From: Blastopirellula marina
GTDB lineage: Bacteria; Planctomycetota; Planctomycetia; Pirellulales; Pirellulaceae
DNA length: 64,000 nt
Assembly: GCF_002967765.1 (NCBI RefSeq)
Contig: NZ_PUHY01000015.1
Span: 310,001 to 374,000 of the forward strand
Direction: 5' to 3'
Numbering within the stretch: position 1 is the first letter of the stretch; each line of letters starts with the position of its first letter. The position numbers and the translations under genes are program-made. Below are positions 52,913 to 61,655 of the stretch, in pieces. The notes under the pieces are model-generated. The model was not told the DNA's origin, did no database searches, and was given only the letters and a program-made list of their open reading frames with translations.

Positions 52913-54109
52913 ATGAAGTTAGGGATTCTATCGTGCAACCGAAATTGCTACAGCACTCGTCGGTTGCGCGAAGCTGCCGTGGAACGAGGGCACGAGGTCA
53001 AGGTGCTCAATACGCTGAAGTTCGCAATCGATCTGGAACAGGGCGAGCCTGACCTTTATTTCCGTTCCAAACAGCTCACATCCTATGACGCGGTGCTGCC
53101 CCGGATCGGTGCATCGATCACTTATTTCGGCACGGCAGTGGTACGCCAGTTCGAGCAAATGGATGTGTTTCCGGCGAACAGTTCGTCTGGCATCACAAAC
53201 TCACGCGACAAACTCCGTAGCCTTCAAATTCTTAGTCGGCATCACATCGGGATCCCTCAAACCACATTCGTCCGGGATCGAGCAGACATCCTGCCCGCGA
53301 TTGAACGTGTTGGTGGTGCCCCAGTCGTTATTAAGTTAATTGAAGGTACGCAGGGGGTCGGCGTTATCTTGGCCGATTCGGTGAAGATTGCTGAGGCGAT
53401 CATCGAAACCTTGCACAGCACGCGACAAAATGTGCTGGTTCAGAAATTCGTTGCGGAAAGTCGTGGACGCGATGTGCGAGCTTTCGTGGTAGGCGACCAA
53501 GTTGTTGCCGCAATGCGCCGTGTTGCGCAGGGGACCGAATTTCGTAGTAACGTTCACCGCGGCGGCTCGACGGAACCTGTCGAACTCGACGATCAATATC
53601 GCGAAACGGCAGTTCGTGCGGCTCAGATCATGGGGCTACGTGTGGCTGGCGTTGATATGCTCGAGAGTTCCAGCGGCCCTCAGGTGATGGAGGTGAATTC
53701 TTCACCTGGGTTGGAAGGCATCGAGCATTGCACGAAGCTCGACATTGCTGGTGCCATCGTTGATTACATCGCCGCACAGGTCGATTTCCCAGAGATCGAT
53801 ATTCGTCAGCGTTTGACTGTAAGCCGTGGTTATGGCGTGACGGAGTTGCGAATTCCAGAGGGTTCGGAATATTGCGGAAAGACGATCGATGCGTCTGGTC
53901 TGCCAGATCACGATATTAACGTACTAACGCTCTATCGCGGCACTTCCGTCATTCCCAATCCGCGATTGAAGCGAACTTTAGAGCCGGGCGATCGCTTGTT
54001 GTGCTTTGGAAAATTGGACGCGATGCGAGGTTTGATTCCTGAGAAGATCATCAAGCAGCGACGACCCAAGGTTAAGAAGTTGTCGAAGAAGGCCTTTAAG
54101 GGGGAATGA
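52913..54109 (+). CDS. rimK: RimK-type ATP-grasp glutamate ligase with C-terminal RCK_C (TrkA_C) domain
   Basis: A 398-residue protein. Residues about 1-290 are a RimK-like ATP-grasp ligase: ILSCNRNCYSTRRLREAAVERGHEVKVLN at the start, LPRIGASITYFGTAVVRQFEQMDVFPANSSSGITNSRDKLRSLQIL near 60-105, the ATP-binding GGAPVVIKLIEGTQGVGVIL, and DMLESSSGPQVMEVNSSPGLEGIE near the C-terminal lobe. RimK members add glutamate residues to ribosomal protein S6 or make poly-glutamate. Residues about 305-380 form an RCK_C-like domain (VSRGYGVTELRIPEGSEYCGKTI then LTLYRGTSVIPNP and PGDRLLCFGK). Standard E. coli RimK lacks that tail. The target protein cannot be read from this sequence. Confidence 0.88.
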   Translation: MKLGILSCNRNCYSTRRLREAAVERGHEVKVLNTLKFAIDLEQGEPDLYFRSKQLTSYDAVLPRIGASITYFGTAVVRQFEQMDVFPANSSSGITNSRDKLRSLQILSRHHIGIPQTTFVRDRADILPAIERVGGAPVVIKLIEGTQGVGVILADSVKIAEAIIETLHSTRQNVLVQKFVAESRGRDVRAFVVGDQVVAAMRRVAQGTEFRSNVHRGGSTEPVELDDQYRETAVRAAQIMGLRVAGVDMLESSSGPQVMEVNSSPGLEGIEHCTKLDIAGAIVDYIAAQVDFPEIDIRQRLTVSRGYGVTELRIPEGSEYCGKTIDASGLPDHDINVLTLYRGTSVIPNPRLKRTLEPGDRLLCFGKLDAMRGLIPEKIIKQRRPKVKKLSKKAFKGE

Positions 54110-54726
54110 CGCTTCCCCGTTTCGTCTAATTATGAAGAACGCCGCTACTTCAAAGCTTGCCTGAATCAATACGCAAGCTCTTGCTTGTTCGCAGTGTTCC
54201 CGGCCAAATTTGCTCTCAATTGAAACGCGTTGCACTCTTGCACGCGTTCTGATGTTGGTAACAACCCTGACAATCGCGCAGCTGCGGTTGCCCGTGTTGC
54301 CAGTACCGAGTCCGAATTCTGCTCACGCTCGAAGTGTGAGAAATACGGTTGAATTCCAACATCACACGCTGCCATGCGTCCGGCTAAAATTTGGTCGAAA
54401 AAATGTTCGATAAAGTCGCTGTAGCCCGTCGTGACTCGCAACTAAGAACGTGGAAAGTATCGTCCCGTAAGTCTATGAATTGCGAGACGGAATCGGCCAT
54501 TAGTGAAGTCGAATAGGCCAGGCTACCCACGCCGTAAACAGCGACCTACGCTTGCGAGGGAACCTGATGGAATGAAAACCGAATGTCAGGTAAAACAACA
54601 CGCATCCCAATAGTCGATAACGTATTTATTCCCCAGTCATGCAAGCTACAGATCGCGTCCGTTTGACGCTGCCAATTCTGTGCGCATTACGTTGATGAGT
54701 TCGTTTCGTGGATGGGAACCGGTCAA
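54110..54726. other. Gene-free 617-bp stretch between rimK and the transporter
   Basis: No convincing gene. A minus-strand frame at 54166-54441 has no ribosome site or recognised motif and is not annotated. A GC-rich hairpin (GGGGAA/TTCCCC, about 54101-54119) overlaps the rimK stop and may help termination. A promoter for the transporter is likely here. Confidence 0.45.
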
Positions 54727-56403
54727 ATGAATTGGCTACTTCAACTCGCTGAGACTAATCCAACTGCCCAGGCGTTTGCCGTCATCTCTTTGGTGTGCAT
54801 GTTGGGAATGATCCTGGGAAGTGTTCGCTTCAAAGGAATTGGGTTGGGGACCTCAGGCGTTCTCTTCGCTGGCATCATCGTTGGCAACTTCAGCAAACCA
54901 ATTGATCACGAGACGCTCGACTTCCTGAAGGAGTTGGGACTTGTCTTATTCGTTTTTTGTATCGGACTTCAATTGGGCCCAGGCTTTTTTGCCTCGTTGC
55001 GAAAAATGGGGCTGCAACTAAATTTGTTGGCGGCAAGTATCGTTGGGCTTGGTGCGGCGGTAGCCGTTGGGCTTGGCTGGCTAATGGGGTTGGATCACGC
55101 GGCAGTGCTGGGTTTGTTTTCCGGAGCGACGACCAATACGCCTTCGCTGGGTGCCGCTCAGCAAACGCTAACGGGTATGGAAAACGTTCCGCCCGAGGAA
55201 ATGGTTCTGCCTGCGATGGCTTACGCGGTCGCGTATCCGTTTGCCGTTGTGGGGATTATCGGGACATTGCTGGTCTTGAAGAGTAGCTTTAAGATCGATC
55301 CCGAAGCAGAAGCGAAAGAGTTCGAGAGTGCGAATGCGAACAAATCTGATCCTCTCGTTCGGCGAACGTTTATCATCGATAACCCCAATCTGGAAGGCGT
55401 TGCGATCGGAGCCGTTCCTGGTCGAATCGAAAGCCCGGTGACGGTTTCTCGTATTCGCCGATCGCAGCATTCCGAGATTGAAATCGCGACAAGCAGCACG
55501 ACTCTCAGTCAGGGCGACACCATCCTGGCGGTCGGAACGCGTGAACATTTAGATCAGTATCAACGCGTAGTTGGACATGCGATTAACGAAGACTTGGCGA
55601 CCATGCCGGGCAAAGTGGAATACCGCAAGGTGATTGTCACCAATTCGGAAGTACTCGGCAAAACGATCGAGCAATTAGGGCTTGAGCAAAAGCACGGAGT
55701 GGTTGTCACGCGTATCATTCGCGGTGACTTGGAACTGACGCCGGATCGTGAGTTGCGATTTAAATTTGGCGATGGCGTGCGTTTAGTTGGTCGGAAGGAA
55801 GATCTCAAGCGCGCGAGTAACTTGCTGGGCAATTCGGTTAACGCATTGAATGCGACGCATTTCGTTCCCTTTTTCGCAGGAATCGCGGCTGGGATTGCGC
55901 TGGGAACGATGCCCATCAACGTTCCCGGCCTGCCTGAGCCGCTGCGGCTGGGGCTTGCCGGCGGCCCGTTGCTCGTCGCAATCCTGGTTGGTCGATTAGG
56001 GCAGATCGGACCGCTGGTCTGGCACATGCCACGTAATGCCAACTTGGCGATCCGCGAGTTTGGTATCGCATTGTTCTTTGCGAGTGTCGGCTTGATGGCA
56101 GGACCGAAGTTCTTTGGGATTGTCTTTAGCTCGATCGGTTTACAGTGGCTCTTCGCTGGGGCGCTCGTGACCTTGATTCCGCTGGTGACGGTAGGGTTGT
56201 TCTCGCGGCTGGTCCTGCGGATGAACTTCGTCGCGATATCAGGTTTGTTCGCTGGCAGTATGACCGATCCACCTGCGTTGACCTTTGCCACCAACATTTG
56301 TCAGGCCGAGTCGCCGGCGGTGACCTATGCGGCTGTTTACCCGCTGACGATGGTCTTGCGAATCATGACCGTGCAGATCCTGGCCGTGCTCTTCTTTGGT
56401 TAG
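54727..56403 (+). CDS. AspT/YidE-type transporter with two RCK_C domains
   Basis: A membrane protein of about 558 residues. It is built like the aspartate:alanine exchanger/YidE family: an N-terminal set of helices (about 10-185, GLVLFVFCIGLQLGPGFF and LFSGATTNTPSLGAAQQ), two cytoplasmic RCK_C (TrkA_C) domains (about 215-285 and 300-375), and a C-terminal set of helices (about 385-555) with a matching LFAGSMTDPPALTFA repeat. The repeated SGATTNTPSLGAA/AGSMTDPPALTFA blocks show the internal duplication. It likely exchanges or transports small organic acids or amino acids; the substrate is unknown. The start is taken at ATG 54727 (MNWLLQL); ATG 54712 is also in frame. A bidirectional terminator follows. 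Confidence 0.88.
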   Translation: MNWLLQLAETNPTAQAFAVISLVCMLGMILGSVRFKGIGLGTSGVLFAGIIVGNFSKPIDHETLDFLKELGLVLFVFCIGLQLGPGFFASLRKMGLQLNLLAASIVGLGAAVAVGLGWLMGLDHAAVLGLFSGATTNTPSLGAAQQTLTGMENVPPEEMVLPAMAYAVAYPFAVVGIIGTLLVLKSSFKIDPEAEAKEFESANANKSDPLVRRTFIIDNPNLEGVAIGAVPGRIESPVTVSRIRRSQHSEIEIATSSTTLSQGDTILAVGTREHLDQYQRVVGHAINEDLATMPGKVEYRKVIVTNSEVLGKTIEQLGLEQKHGVVVTRIIRGDLELTPDRELRFKFGDGVRLVGRKEDLKRASNLLGNSVNALNATHFVPFFAGIAAGIALGTMPINVPGLPEPLRLGLAGGPLLVAILVGRLGQIGPLVWHMPRNANLAIREFGIALFFASVGLMAGPKFFGIVFSSIGLQWLFAGALVTLIPLVTVGLFSRLVLRMNFVAISGLFAGSMTDPPALTFATNICQAESPAVTYAAVYPLTMVLRIMTVQILAVLFFG

Positions 56404-56433
56404 CGATTAGCCGGTTAGCGTAATGCGCATAAA

Positions 56434-56467
56434 AAAAAGCCTGAGACCACTTCGTCTCAGGCTTTTT
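56434..56467. terminator. Bidirectional terminator between the transporter and tRNA-Ala
   Basis: A perfect 14-bp stem, 56434-56447 and 56454-56467, with a 6-nt loop. The arms begin with A and end with T runs, so it can end the plus-strand transporter and the minus-strand tRNA. Confidence 0.85.
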
Positions 56468-56475
56468 GAATTGAG

Positions 56476-56549
<74 letters not shown>

Positions 56550-56557
56550 TGCTAGGG

Positions 56558-56595
56558 GCATCGATCGAGCTCCTGTTCGGCGTTACGATCGATGC
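56558..56595. repeat. 10-bp inverted repeat in the tRNA-Ala leader
   Basis: A perfect inverted repeat, GCATCGATCG (56558-56567) and CGATCGATGC (56586-56595), with an 18-nt loop, ten bases before the mature tRNA 5' end. It could be a processing hairpin or an operator. Confidence 0.5.
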
Positions 56596-56767
56596 GTTTT
56601 ACCTTATCGGCAATAAGTGCCGTCAGGTGAAGGGTTAAAGTTACCAATCTGGTTTTCGCCTGTCAATAAGTGGTAACGAGAGTTTCGTCGTAAGTTACAC
56701 TTGAGATACGCTTTCCGCCGATTTCTTAGCGGACACGTGCCCTTTTCTGGGCGGATAACCGAGTGGT

Positions 56768-57865
56768 ATGGAATCAATCTGCGTGAAAAAACACCTTCTC
56801 ACTTTACTACGTTTTTTGGTACCCGGAGCGATCCTTGCCTACCTGTTATGGACGATCGGCAGCGATCCCGAAAACCTGGATGCGGTTCGTCAGATCTTTA
56901 GTGGTAAGACTCATTGGACTAGTGTTGGGTTCGCGTTCGGATGTGCGTTGGCTGCCCTTTCGCTGACCTTTTTGCGCTGGTATCTGTTGGTCATTTCGGT
57001 GGGAATCTCGTTCAATTTAAAAGATGCTTTCCGACTTGGTTTCCTCGGATACATGCTCAACTTTGTCGGCCTGGGCGGCGTCGGTGGCGATTTGTTCAAA
57101 GGCTTCATGCTGGCCAAAGCAAATCCCGAGAAAAGGCCGGAAGCCGTGTCAACGATTTTTATGGATCGACTGATTGGGCTCTACGCTCTGTTTGTCGTGA
57201 CATCTCTTGCCGCGTTGAGTTTAGATTTAGAGAGTGCCACGCCTGCAATTCGGACAATGGTTTATTTCGTCCATGGCGCGTCTTTCGCTGGGCTGATTGG
57301 TTTGACGATCGCGGTGCTGCCAGGATTTTCGCGTGGGTCGCTGCGTGAGTTCCTGGAATCGATCCCGAAGCTAGGCGGCATCTTCAAACGAGTTTTCTCG
57401 GCAATTGGAATGTACCGTCGCCGTCCCAGATACTTGGCGATCATCGCCGTGTTGAGCCTGGGTGTGCACTCGCTGTTTTCCTTAGCGGCCTATTTCCTGG
57501 CGGCTGGATTGTTTGGGGTTCACCCAAGCGTGTTCGAGATGATGATCATCACGCCGCTGGCAATGGTCTTCGCAGCGATTCCGATCTCGCCGGGTGGGAT
57601 GGGAACGCTCGAGTTGGCATTCACCGAACTTTACACAAGTGTGCCGGCGGAAGAGATGACACGAGCCAGTGCGATTACCGTTGCGTTAGGCTTTCGCGTA
57701 CTGACGATTGGCTTGGCATTTATCGGAGCGATCTTCTACTGGACCAATCGCGCTACCGTGGATCAAACGATGGCAGAAGTTAACGCTGAAGAGGAGACGC
57801 TGGAGCACCTGGCCGAGGAATCCGACGAATCATTTGAGCGGACTGTGCGGCTGGAGCCTCACTGA
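56768..57865 (+). CDS. Flippase-like membrane protein (LPG synthase TM region, UPF0104 family)
   Basis: A 365-residue integral membrane protein with about eight hydrophobic segments from residue 10 on. The motif FLGYMLNFVGLGGVGGDLFKGFMLAK near 95-120 and MDRLIGLYAL near 137 are typical of the lysylphosphatidylglycerol-synthetase transmembrane/UPF0104 family. The late ISPGGMGTLELAFTELYTS near 276 is a second family block. Members flip or synthesise lipid-linked compounds; no exact substrate can be read. The tail (about 335-365) is acidic and soluble. The start is ATG 56768; a GTG at 56783 is another option. Its 3' end overlaps the convergent beta-helix gene by 86 bp. Confidence 0.85.
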   Translation: MESICVKKHLLTLLRFLVPGAILAYLLWTIGSDPENLDAVRQIFSGKTHWTSVGFAFGCALAALSLTFLRWYLLVISVGISFNLKDAFRLGFLGYMLNFVGLGGVGGDLFKGFMLAKANPEKRPEAVSTIFMDRLIGLYALFVVTSLAALSLDLESATPAIRTMVYFVHGASFAGLIGLTIAVLPGFSRGSLREFLESIPKLGGIFKRVFSAIGMYRRRPRYLAIIAVLSLGVHSLFSLAAYFLAAGLFGVHPSVFEMMIITPLAMVFAAIPISPGGMGTLELAFTELYTSVPAEEMTRASAITVALGFRVLTIGLAFIGAIFYWTNRATVDQTMAEVNAEEETLEHLAEESDESFERTVRLEPH

Positions 57866-58751
57866 TTGGTTCGCCATCGATCTCGATGCGAGCGTCCTTC
57901 TGATAGGTTGCCGGAGCCGTGTTCTCTAACAAAGTGCTGTCCAAAACGGTCGTCTTAGAAAAGCCTTCGCCACGGAGCTGAACCGTGGCGTTATCGCCCA
58001 GCAGCGAGCGACTGATTGTGACTTTCGAGGCACCACCCACCGACACGCCGCTGCGGCCGTTGCCGCGCGAAGTGATTGAAACTAACTCGGTGTTGTAACA
58101 ATTGCTGTGGGCGTTGATGCCGTCGAGTTGGAAGCCTTGTACGGTAAGATCGACGATCTGCACGTTACGGACTTCGTACAGTGTGATACCGGTTCGATGA
58201 GCCGTGTAAGTGATTCGGTAATTGCCTGGATCGACGTCTTTTTCAGAGCAGAAGAAGATCATTCCGTCGACCAAGTCCCAGGTCATCGGCTCGAGCTTGT
58301 CGAGCTGATTACGGCTTTCGACTTTGATCCGCTTAGCCGGTTTACCGTCCAAGTAGAGTTGTTGATATTGCTTGTAGGTTGGGGCGAAGCAGTAAACGTC
58401 CCCTTGCACGAATTTCCAATCTTCGATCTGGATTGGCGCCGTTCCATCGAGGACTGCTCCGTTGCCTTGAATGATGAAGGGAGCGAAGTCGAAGCCACTA
58501 TTGTCGCCGCCTTGCAGCGAGATCGATTCCTTGTAGGGAACTCCGGTGTTGGTCAAGATGATCCGATCACCTTTGCGCGCGATTCGCAGTGCTTTGGCGA
58601 TTGTCGAAATGGGGCCGCCAGATCCCTCAGATATCGAATTCGTGCGGCCTGTGTTGCGATCGTCGCCGCTGACGTTATTCACAAAGATATCACCGCCGCG
58701 TGCATTCGATGCGGAGAAGACCAGCAGTAAGACAAGGGCGAAACGTCGCAT
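57780..58751 (-). CDS. Secreted right-handed beta-helix protein
   Basis: A 323-residue protein with a signal peptide (RRFALVLLLVFSASNARGG). The middle has repeated short strand-turn units (VRNVQIVDLTVQGFQLDGINAHSNCYN, then NGRSGVSVGGASKVTISRSLLGDN), the pattern of right-handed parallel beta-helix carbohydrate-active proteins. Before it lies the typical beginning IFVNNVSGDDRNTG...ISTIAKALRIARKGDRIIL. No catalytic acidic residues can be assigned securely, so lyase, hydrolase or binding roles are all open. The start is ATG 58751. The C-terminal tail is Pro/Arg-rich, and its coding overlaps the 3' end of the flippase-like gene by 86 bp. Confidence 0.8.
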   Translation of the reverse strand: MRRFALVLLLVFSASNARGGDIFVNNVSGDDRNTGRTNSISEGSGGPISTIAKALRIARKGDRIILTNTGVPYKESISLQGGDNSGFDFAPFIIQGNGAVLDGTAPIQIEDWKFVQGDVYCFAPTYKQYQQLYLDGKPAKRIKVESRNQLDKLEPMTWDLVDGMIFFCSEKDVDPGNYRITYTAHRTGITLYEVRNVQIVDLTVQGFQLDGINAHSNCYNTELVSITSRGNGRSGVSVGGASKVTISRSLLGDNATVQLRGEGFSKTTVLDSTLLENTAPATYQKDARIEIDGEPISEAPAAQSAQMIRRIPRPGAPASPLQR

Positions 58752-58854
58752 GGAAATCCACTTAATTGATGTAATCGTCAAAGTCGGCACAGTTTTCACC
58801 ACCATCATGGCGTGCTAGCGACTGCTTTACCAGGGTGTTTGTCCATTTAAATGG

Positions 58855-59769
58855 CTAAAACCAAACGCGTAGGCCCGAAACAAATCCATTGAGTTCGACC
58901 CCCTCGAGGTTGGTGTACTGGTACCCTGAGTAGGCTTCCAGTCGTTTCCAATGCACACCCAGAGTCGAACGAAATCGAAACAAGTCGGCGGACCCCACTT
59001 TTCCGAGGTCGAGTTCTGTCGACCAGATCCAAGGCTTGCCGATGTAGGCGTCGTAGCTTCCGGTAAAGTTGATGCCCGCCTCCGAGCCGTTAGTATCGGC
59101 CAAGATATTGGCACCTAAGCCAAATCGAAGTTGGCCGTGATATCCTTGGTAATAACGCAGTGTGACGTTGATATCTCCGAGCGTTAGCTGATCGGTCCCG
59201 CCGCCAGGAACGTTCTCGAAGTACTCGTCCCACTGCGTATCGAGCCCCCAACGACGATTCCCTTCGACCAACAACTTTGTGCCGATTCGGGAAAGGCGAG
59301 AAAAATCGCTTGCGTATTCGACGGAGGCCCGGACCGATTTGTATTTGCCGACGCCGTACCACTCGTCTCCCATCAGCATGTAGCCGAAGTCGTATTGGTA
59401 GGGGTAGTCGGAGAAATAGCCTGGGTGTCCGATAAGGACAATCGTTTCTTCCTGCCCGCTATCGTGGGTGTAGATTACGGAGCGACGCTGCGGGATCGCC
59501 GCGTTGGCGGTCGCCAAAGCGCCCAACGCCAGCATTCCGCCAAACAGCTTGATACCTGCGTTACCGAGGTCGTCGTCGCAGTCATCGCAATCACTATGGT
59601 GATGCTTCTTTTCGCTCTTTGGCTTTGGGGGATCCGGAGTCGGCGGCGGATCGTCGGTGCGAGTTTCGTTCGCGGCTGACGAAAGTATCCCAGCGGACAT
59701 GGCAGGTTGGGCGCTGGCATTGACCAGCATGATCAATACGATCAAACCGCTTACCAGTTTCCTTGCCAT
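58855..59769 (-). CDS. Outer-membrane beta-barrel-type candidate with His/Asp/Cys cluster
   Basis: A 304-residue secreted protein. The signal peptide (ARKLVSGLIVLIMLVNASAQ, cleaved near 26) leads to a Pro/Lys linker and a short metal-ligand-like cluster, KKHHHSDCDDCDDDLG (about 55-70). The C-terminal two-thirds are beta-rich with alternating aromatic residues (residues about 120-304, YSFR and YQGYHGQLRFGLGANI-type strands) and end in the phenylalanine-type ending SGLRVWF, as in outer-membrane barrels. The start is ATG 59769, with AAGGA about 8 bases upstream. No homolog was searched; a porin-like or surface barrel is inferred from pattern only. Confidence 0.65.
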   Translation of the reverse strand: MARKLVSGLIVLIMLVNASAQPAMSAGILSSAANETRTDDPPPTPDPPKPKSEKKHHHSDCDDCDDDLGNAGIKLFGGMLALGALATANAAIPQRRSVIYTHDSGQEETIVLIGHPGYFSDYPYQYDFGYMLMGDEWYGVGKYKSVRASVEYASDFSRLSRIGTKLLVEGNRRWGLDTQWDEYFENVPGGGTDQLTLGDINVTLRYYQGYHGQLRFGLGANILADTNGSEAGINFTGSYDAYIGKPWIWSTELDLGKVGSADLFRFRSTLGVHWKRLEAYSGYQYTNLEGVELNGFVSGLRVWF

Positions 59770-60022
59770 GATTGATGTCCTTGTGCTCTGGGCGCGCATG
59801 CGCGGCCTTCTTGTACGGTAATTACAAGCGCGGCAACGTTACGGAGAAGCGAATTTTGGGTCAAGGTGAATTCGGGTAAACCCATAGTGTCGCTGTTTCC
59901 GTCGCCGCTGGAGATCGTGCTCCTTCGTCGCGTGGGAAGTGATAGCCCTGGTAGCGTCCGCAGGCGTTCTCAGTACGATTAAGATTCGACCTCACTTTCT
60001 TCAGACCCCACTGCAGTAGATC

Positions 60023-60652
60023 ATGGCACGCGTTCTTATTACCTCGGGCCCGACCCGCCAGTACATTGATCCGGTTCGTTACCTCACCAATGCGTCGAGT
60101 GGACGAATGGGGTGTAGCTTGGCAGAAGCTGCGCTGGCGGCCGGCCACGAAGTGGTAATTGTCTCTGGGCCTGTCACGGTAACGTACCCCAGCGAAGCCA
60201 CGATCAAGTGGGTAACAACCACGGAAGAGATGCTGGAAGTTGCTCGAGAACAATTCGCGACCTGTGATGGGCTGATCGGGGTGGCTGCCCCGTGTGACTA
60301 TCGCCCTGAGTTCGTTCAGGGGCAAAAGATCAGTAAGACTGGTCAGCCTTTGGTTCTGGAGCTGATCGAAACGCCCGACATTGTTGCTACTTTGGGGGCA
60401 GAGAAGGGGAGCCGCTGGGTCGTTGGCTTTGCCTTAGAAACGGAAGATCGTCGTTTCCGCGCTTTGGTAAAACTAGAAAAGAAGAGCTGCAACTTGATGG
60501 TGCTCAACGGCCCCGAAGCGATGAACAGCGACGACAACCAGGTTGAAGTTTTGGCAAAAGATGGCACGGTCGTTGCCAGTTTGTCGGGCAGCAAGCCGGA
60601 AGTTGCCACCCGAATTATGGAGATCGTCGGAAATCAGCTAATCTACGCGTAA
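60023..60652 (+). CDS. coaB: Phosphopantothenoylcysteine synthetase domain protein (stand-alone CoaB)
   Basis: A 209-residue protein corresponding to the CoaB half of CoaBC. It joins 4'-phosphopantothenate and cysteine in coenzyme A synthesis. The motif RVLITSGPTRQYIDPVRYLTNASSGRMG is diagnostic for the nucleotide-binding site, followed by AAPCDYRPEFV and the KISK motif near 96-110, and by VVGFALETEDRR. The CoaC decarboxylase half is missing from this gene and should be encoded elsewhere. At about 210 residues this is normal for a split CoaB. ATG 60023 is used. It is convergent with the thioesterase gene and overlaps it by 15 bp. Confidence 0.9.
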   Translation: MARVLITSGPTRQYIDPVRYLTNASSGRMGCSLAEAALAAGHEVVIVSGPVTVTYPSEATIKWVTTTEEMLEVAREQFATCDGLIGVAAPCDYRPEFVQGQKISKTGQPLVLELIETPDIVATLGAEKGSRWVVGFALETEDRRFRALVKLEKKSCNLMVLNGPEAMNSDDNQVEVLAKDGTVVASLSGSKPEVATRIMEIVGNQLIYA

Positions 60653-61024
60653 AACGGCGGGAATGCGGGTTGGTTTGCCTTCGCGCGTGATACAAGCGAG
60701 CAGTGTACTTCCTTCCACGACCAACTCATCCTCGCGGCGAATCTCGTAGCTTAGCTCGATTCGAGCCCCCTTCGCTTTGACGGTCTTAACCGTTACGAGC
60801 AGCAGATCGTCGAATTCCGCGGGCAAGTGATAACGAACTTGGACATCGCGGACAACGAGCAGAAGTCCTTCTTCTTCCATTCTTTTATAGTTGAAACCGC
60901 CAGCTCGCAGCATTTCTGTTCGGGCGAGCTCGAAATAGGTGATATAGTTCGCGTGATGGACACGACCCTGGGCGTCCGTTTCCTGATAGCGGACACGGAC
61001 TTCGATGGTATGTTCTGTCAGCAT
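60638..61024 (-). CDS. Acyl-CoA thioesterase, hotdog fold (YbgC/4HBT-like)
   Basis: A 128-residue hotdog-fold thioesterase of the YbgC/4-hydroxybenzoyl-CoA thioesterase family. VRVRYQETDAQGRVHHANYITYFELARTEMLRAGG (about 8-42) contains the catalytic Asp and the DxxGHVN-like HHANY variant. The rest follows the fold (VVRDVQVRYHLPAEFDDLLLVTVKTVKAKGARIELSYEI) to a short C-terminus. It releases acyl groups from CoA or ACP; the chain specificity is open. ATG 61024 is directly followed by the family N-terminus. Its 3' end overlaps that of CoaB by 15 bp; both are near acyl-CoA/CoA metabolism, though this may be chance. Confidence 0.88.
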   Translation of the reverse strand: MLTEHTIEVRVRYQETDAQGRVHHANYITYFELARTEMLRAGGFNYKRMEEEGLLLVVRDVQVRYHLPAEFDDLLLVTVKTVKAKGARIELSYEIRREDELVVEGSTLLACITREGKPTRIPAVLRVD

Positions 61025-61163
61025 AAGACGCTTCTAAATTCTCCGTTCTGGTCGCCGGTTTGCGCGGCCCCGACCGGTGGGGGCAATGATTGACCGAAAT
61101 CTAAGCCTTTTTTATAGTTGCGAGTATTACCCACCAATTTGGTTTTAGCATGATTGGGGCGAC

Positions 61164-61655
61164 ATGAGTACGGGAGCCGGCTCCGGTACCAACTTCAGCA
61201 CGATGCGAGGTCGCGATTACCCCTCGCTCCGACAGTTCACCGTCTTTCTCGAGAACCGTGTCGGACAACTGCTGGAAATTGTACGAAGGTTCGAGGGAAG
61301 CAACGTCCGCATTGTTGCCCTTTCTATCAACGACGCCACCGAGTGTTGTTTTGTTCGTTTCCTGCTAAGCGATCCCGAAGGTGGACGCGAGATCTTAGAG
61401 CGAGCTGGACTCGCCTTGATCGAGTCCGACCTAATTGGCGTGGAGCTACCGAACGAAAAACAGCCCTTGTTGCGGGTATGCACGGCCCTCCTGCAATCGG
61501 AGGTTAATATCGTTCAGGCTTATCCACTGCTATATACTCCGCACAACCGAGCTGCGGTTGCACTGATGGTCGATAACGCTGACATTGCGATGGATACTCT
61601 GTTATCGCGTAACTTCCACGTGCTTACCGAAGATGATCTGAAATTCGACGAATAA
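61164..61655 (+). CDS. ACT-domain protein
   Basis: A 163-residue protein. The first ACT domain covers about 20-90 (FTVFLENRVGQLLEIVRRFEGSNVRIVALSINDAT, with the typical ligand-loop NRVGQL). The second ACT-like half (about 95-160) begins LLRVCTALLQSEVNIVQAYPLLYTPHNRAAVALMVDN. ACT domains bind amino acids; this double ACT without a catalytic part is probably a regulator, of branched-chain or aspartate-type pathways in related proteins. The ATG at 61164 comes soon after a weak GGGGCGAC ribosome-like stretch; ATG 61203 is another option. No amino acid biosynthesis gene is adjacent. Confidence 0.85.
   Translation: MSTGAGSGTNFSTMRGRDYPSLRQFTVFLENRVGQLLEIVRRFEGSNVRIVALSINDATECCFVRFLLSDPEGGREILERAGLALIESDLIGVELPNEKQPLLRVCTALLQSEVNIVQAYPLLYTPHNRAAVALMVDNADIAMDTLLSRNFHVLTEDDLKFDE

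Noticed and set aside
54166-54441. A minus-strand 91-residue frame in the gap before the transporter
   Set aside because: No ribosome site, no family and no context.
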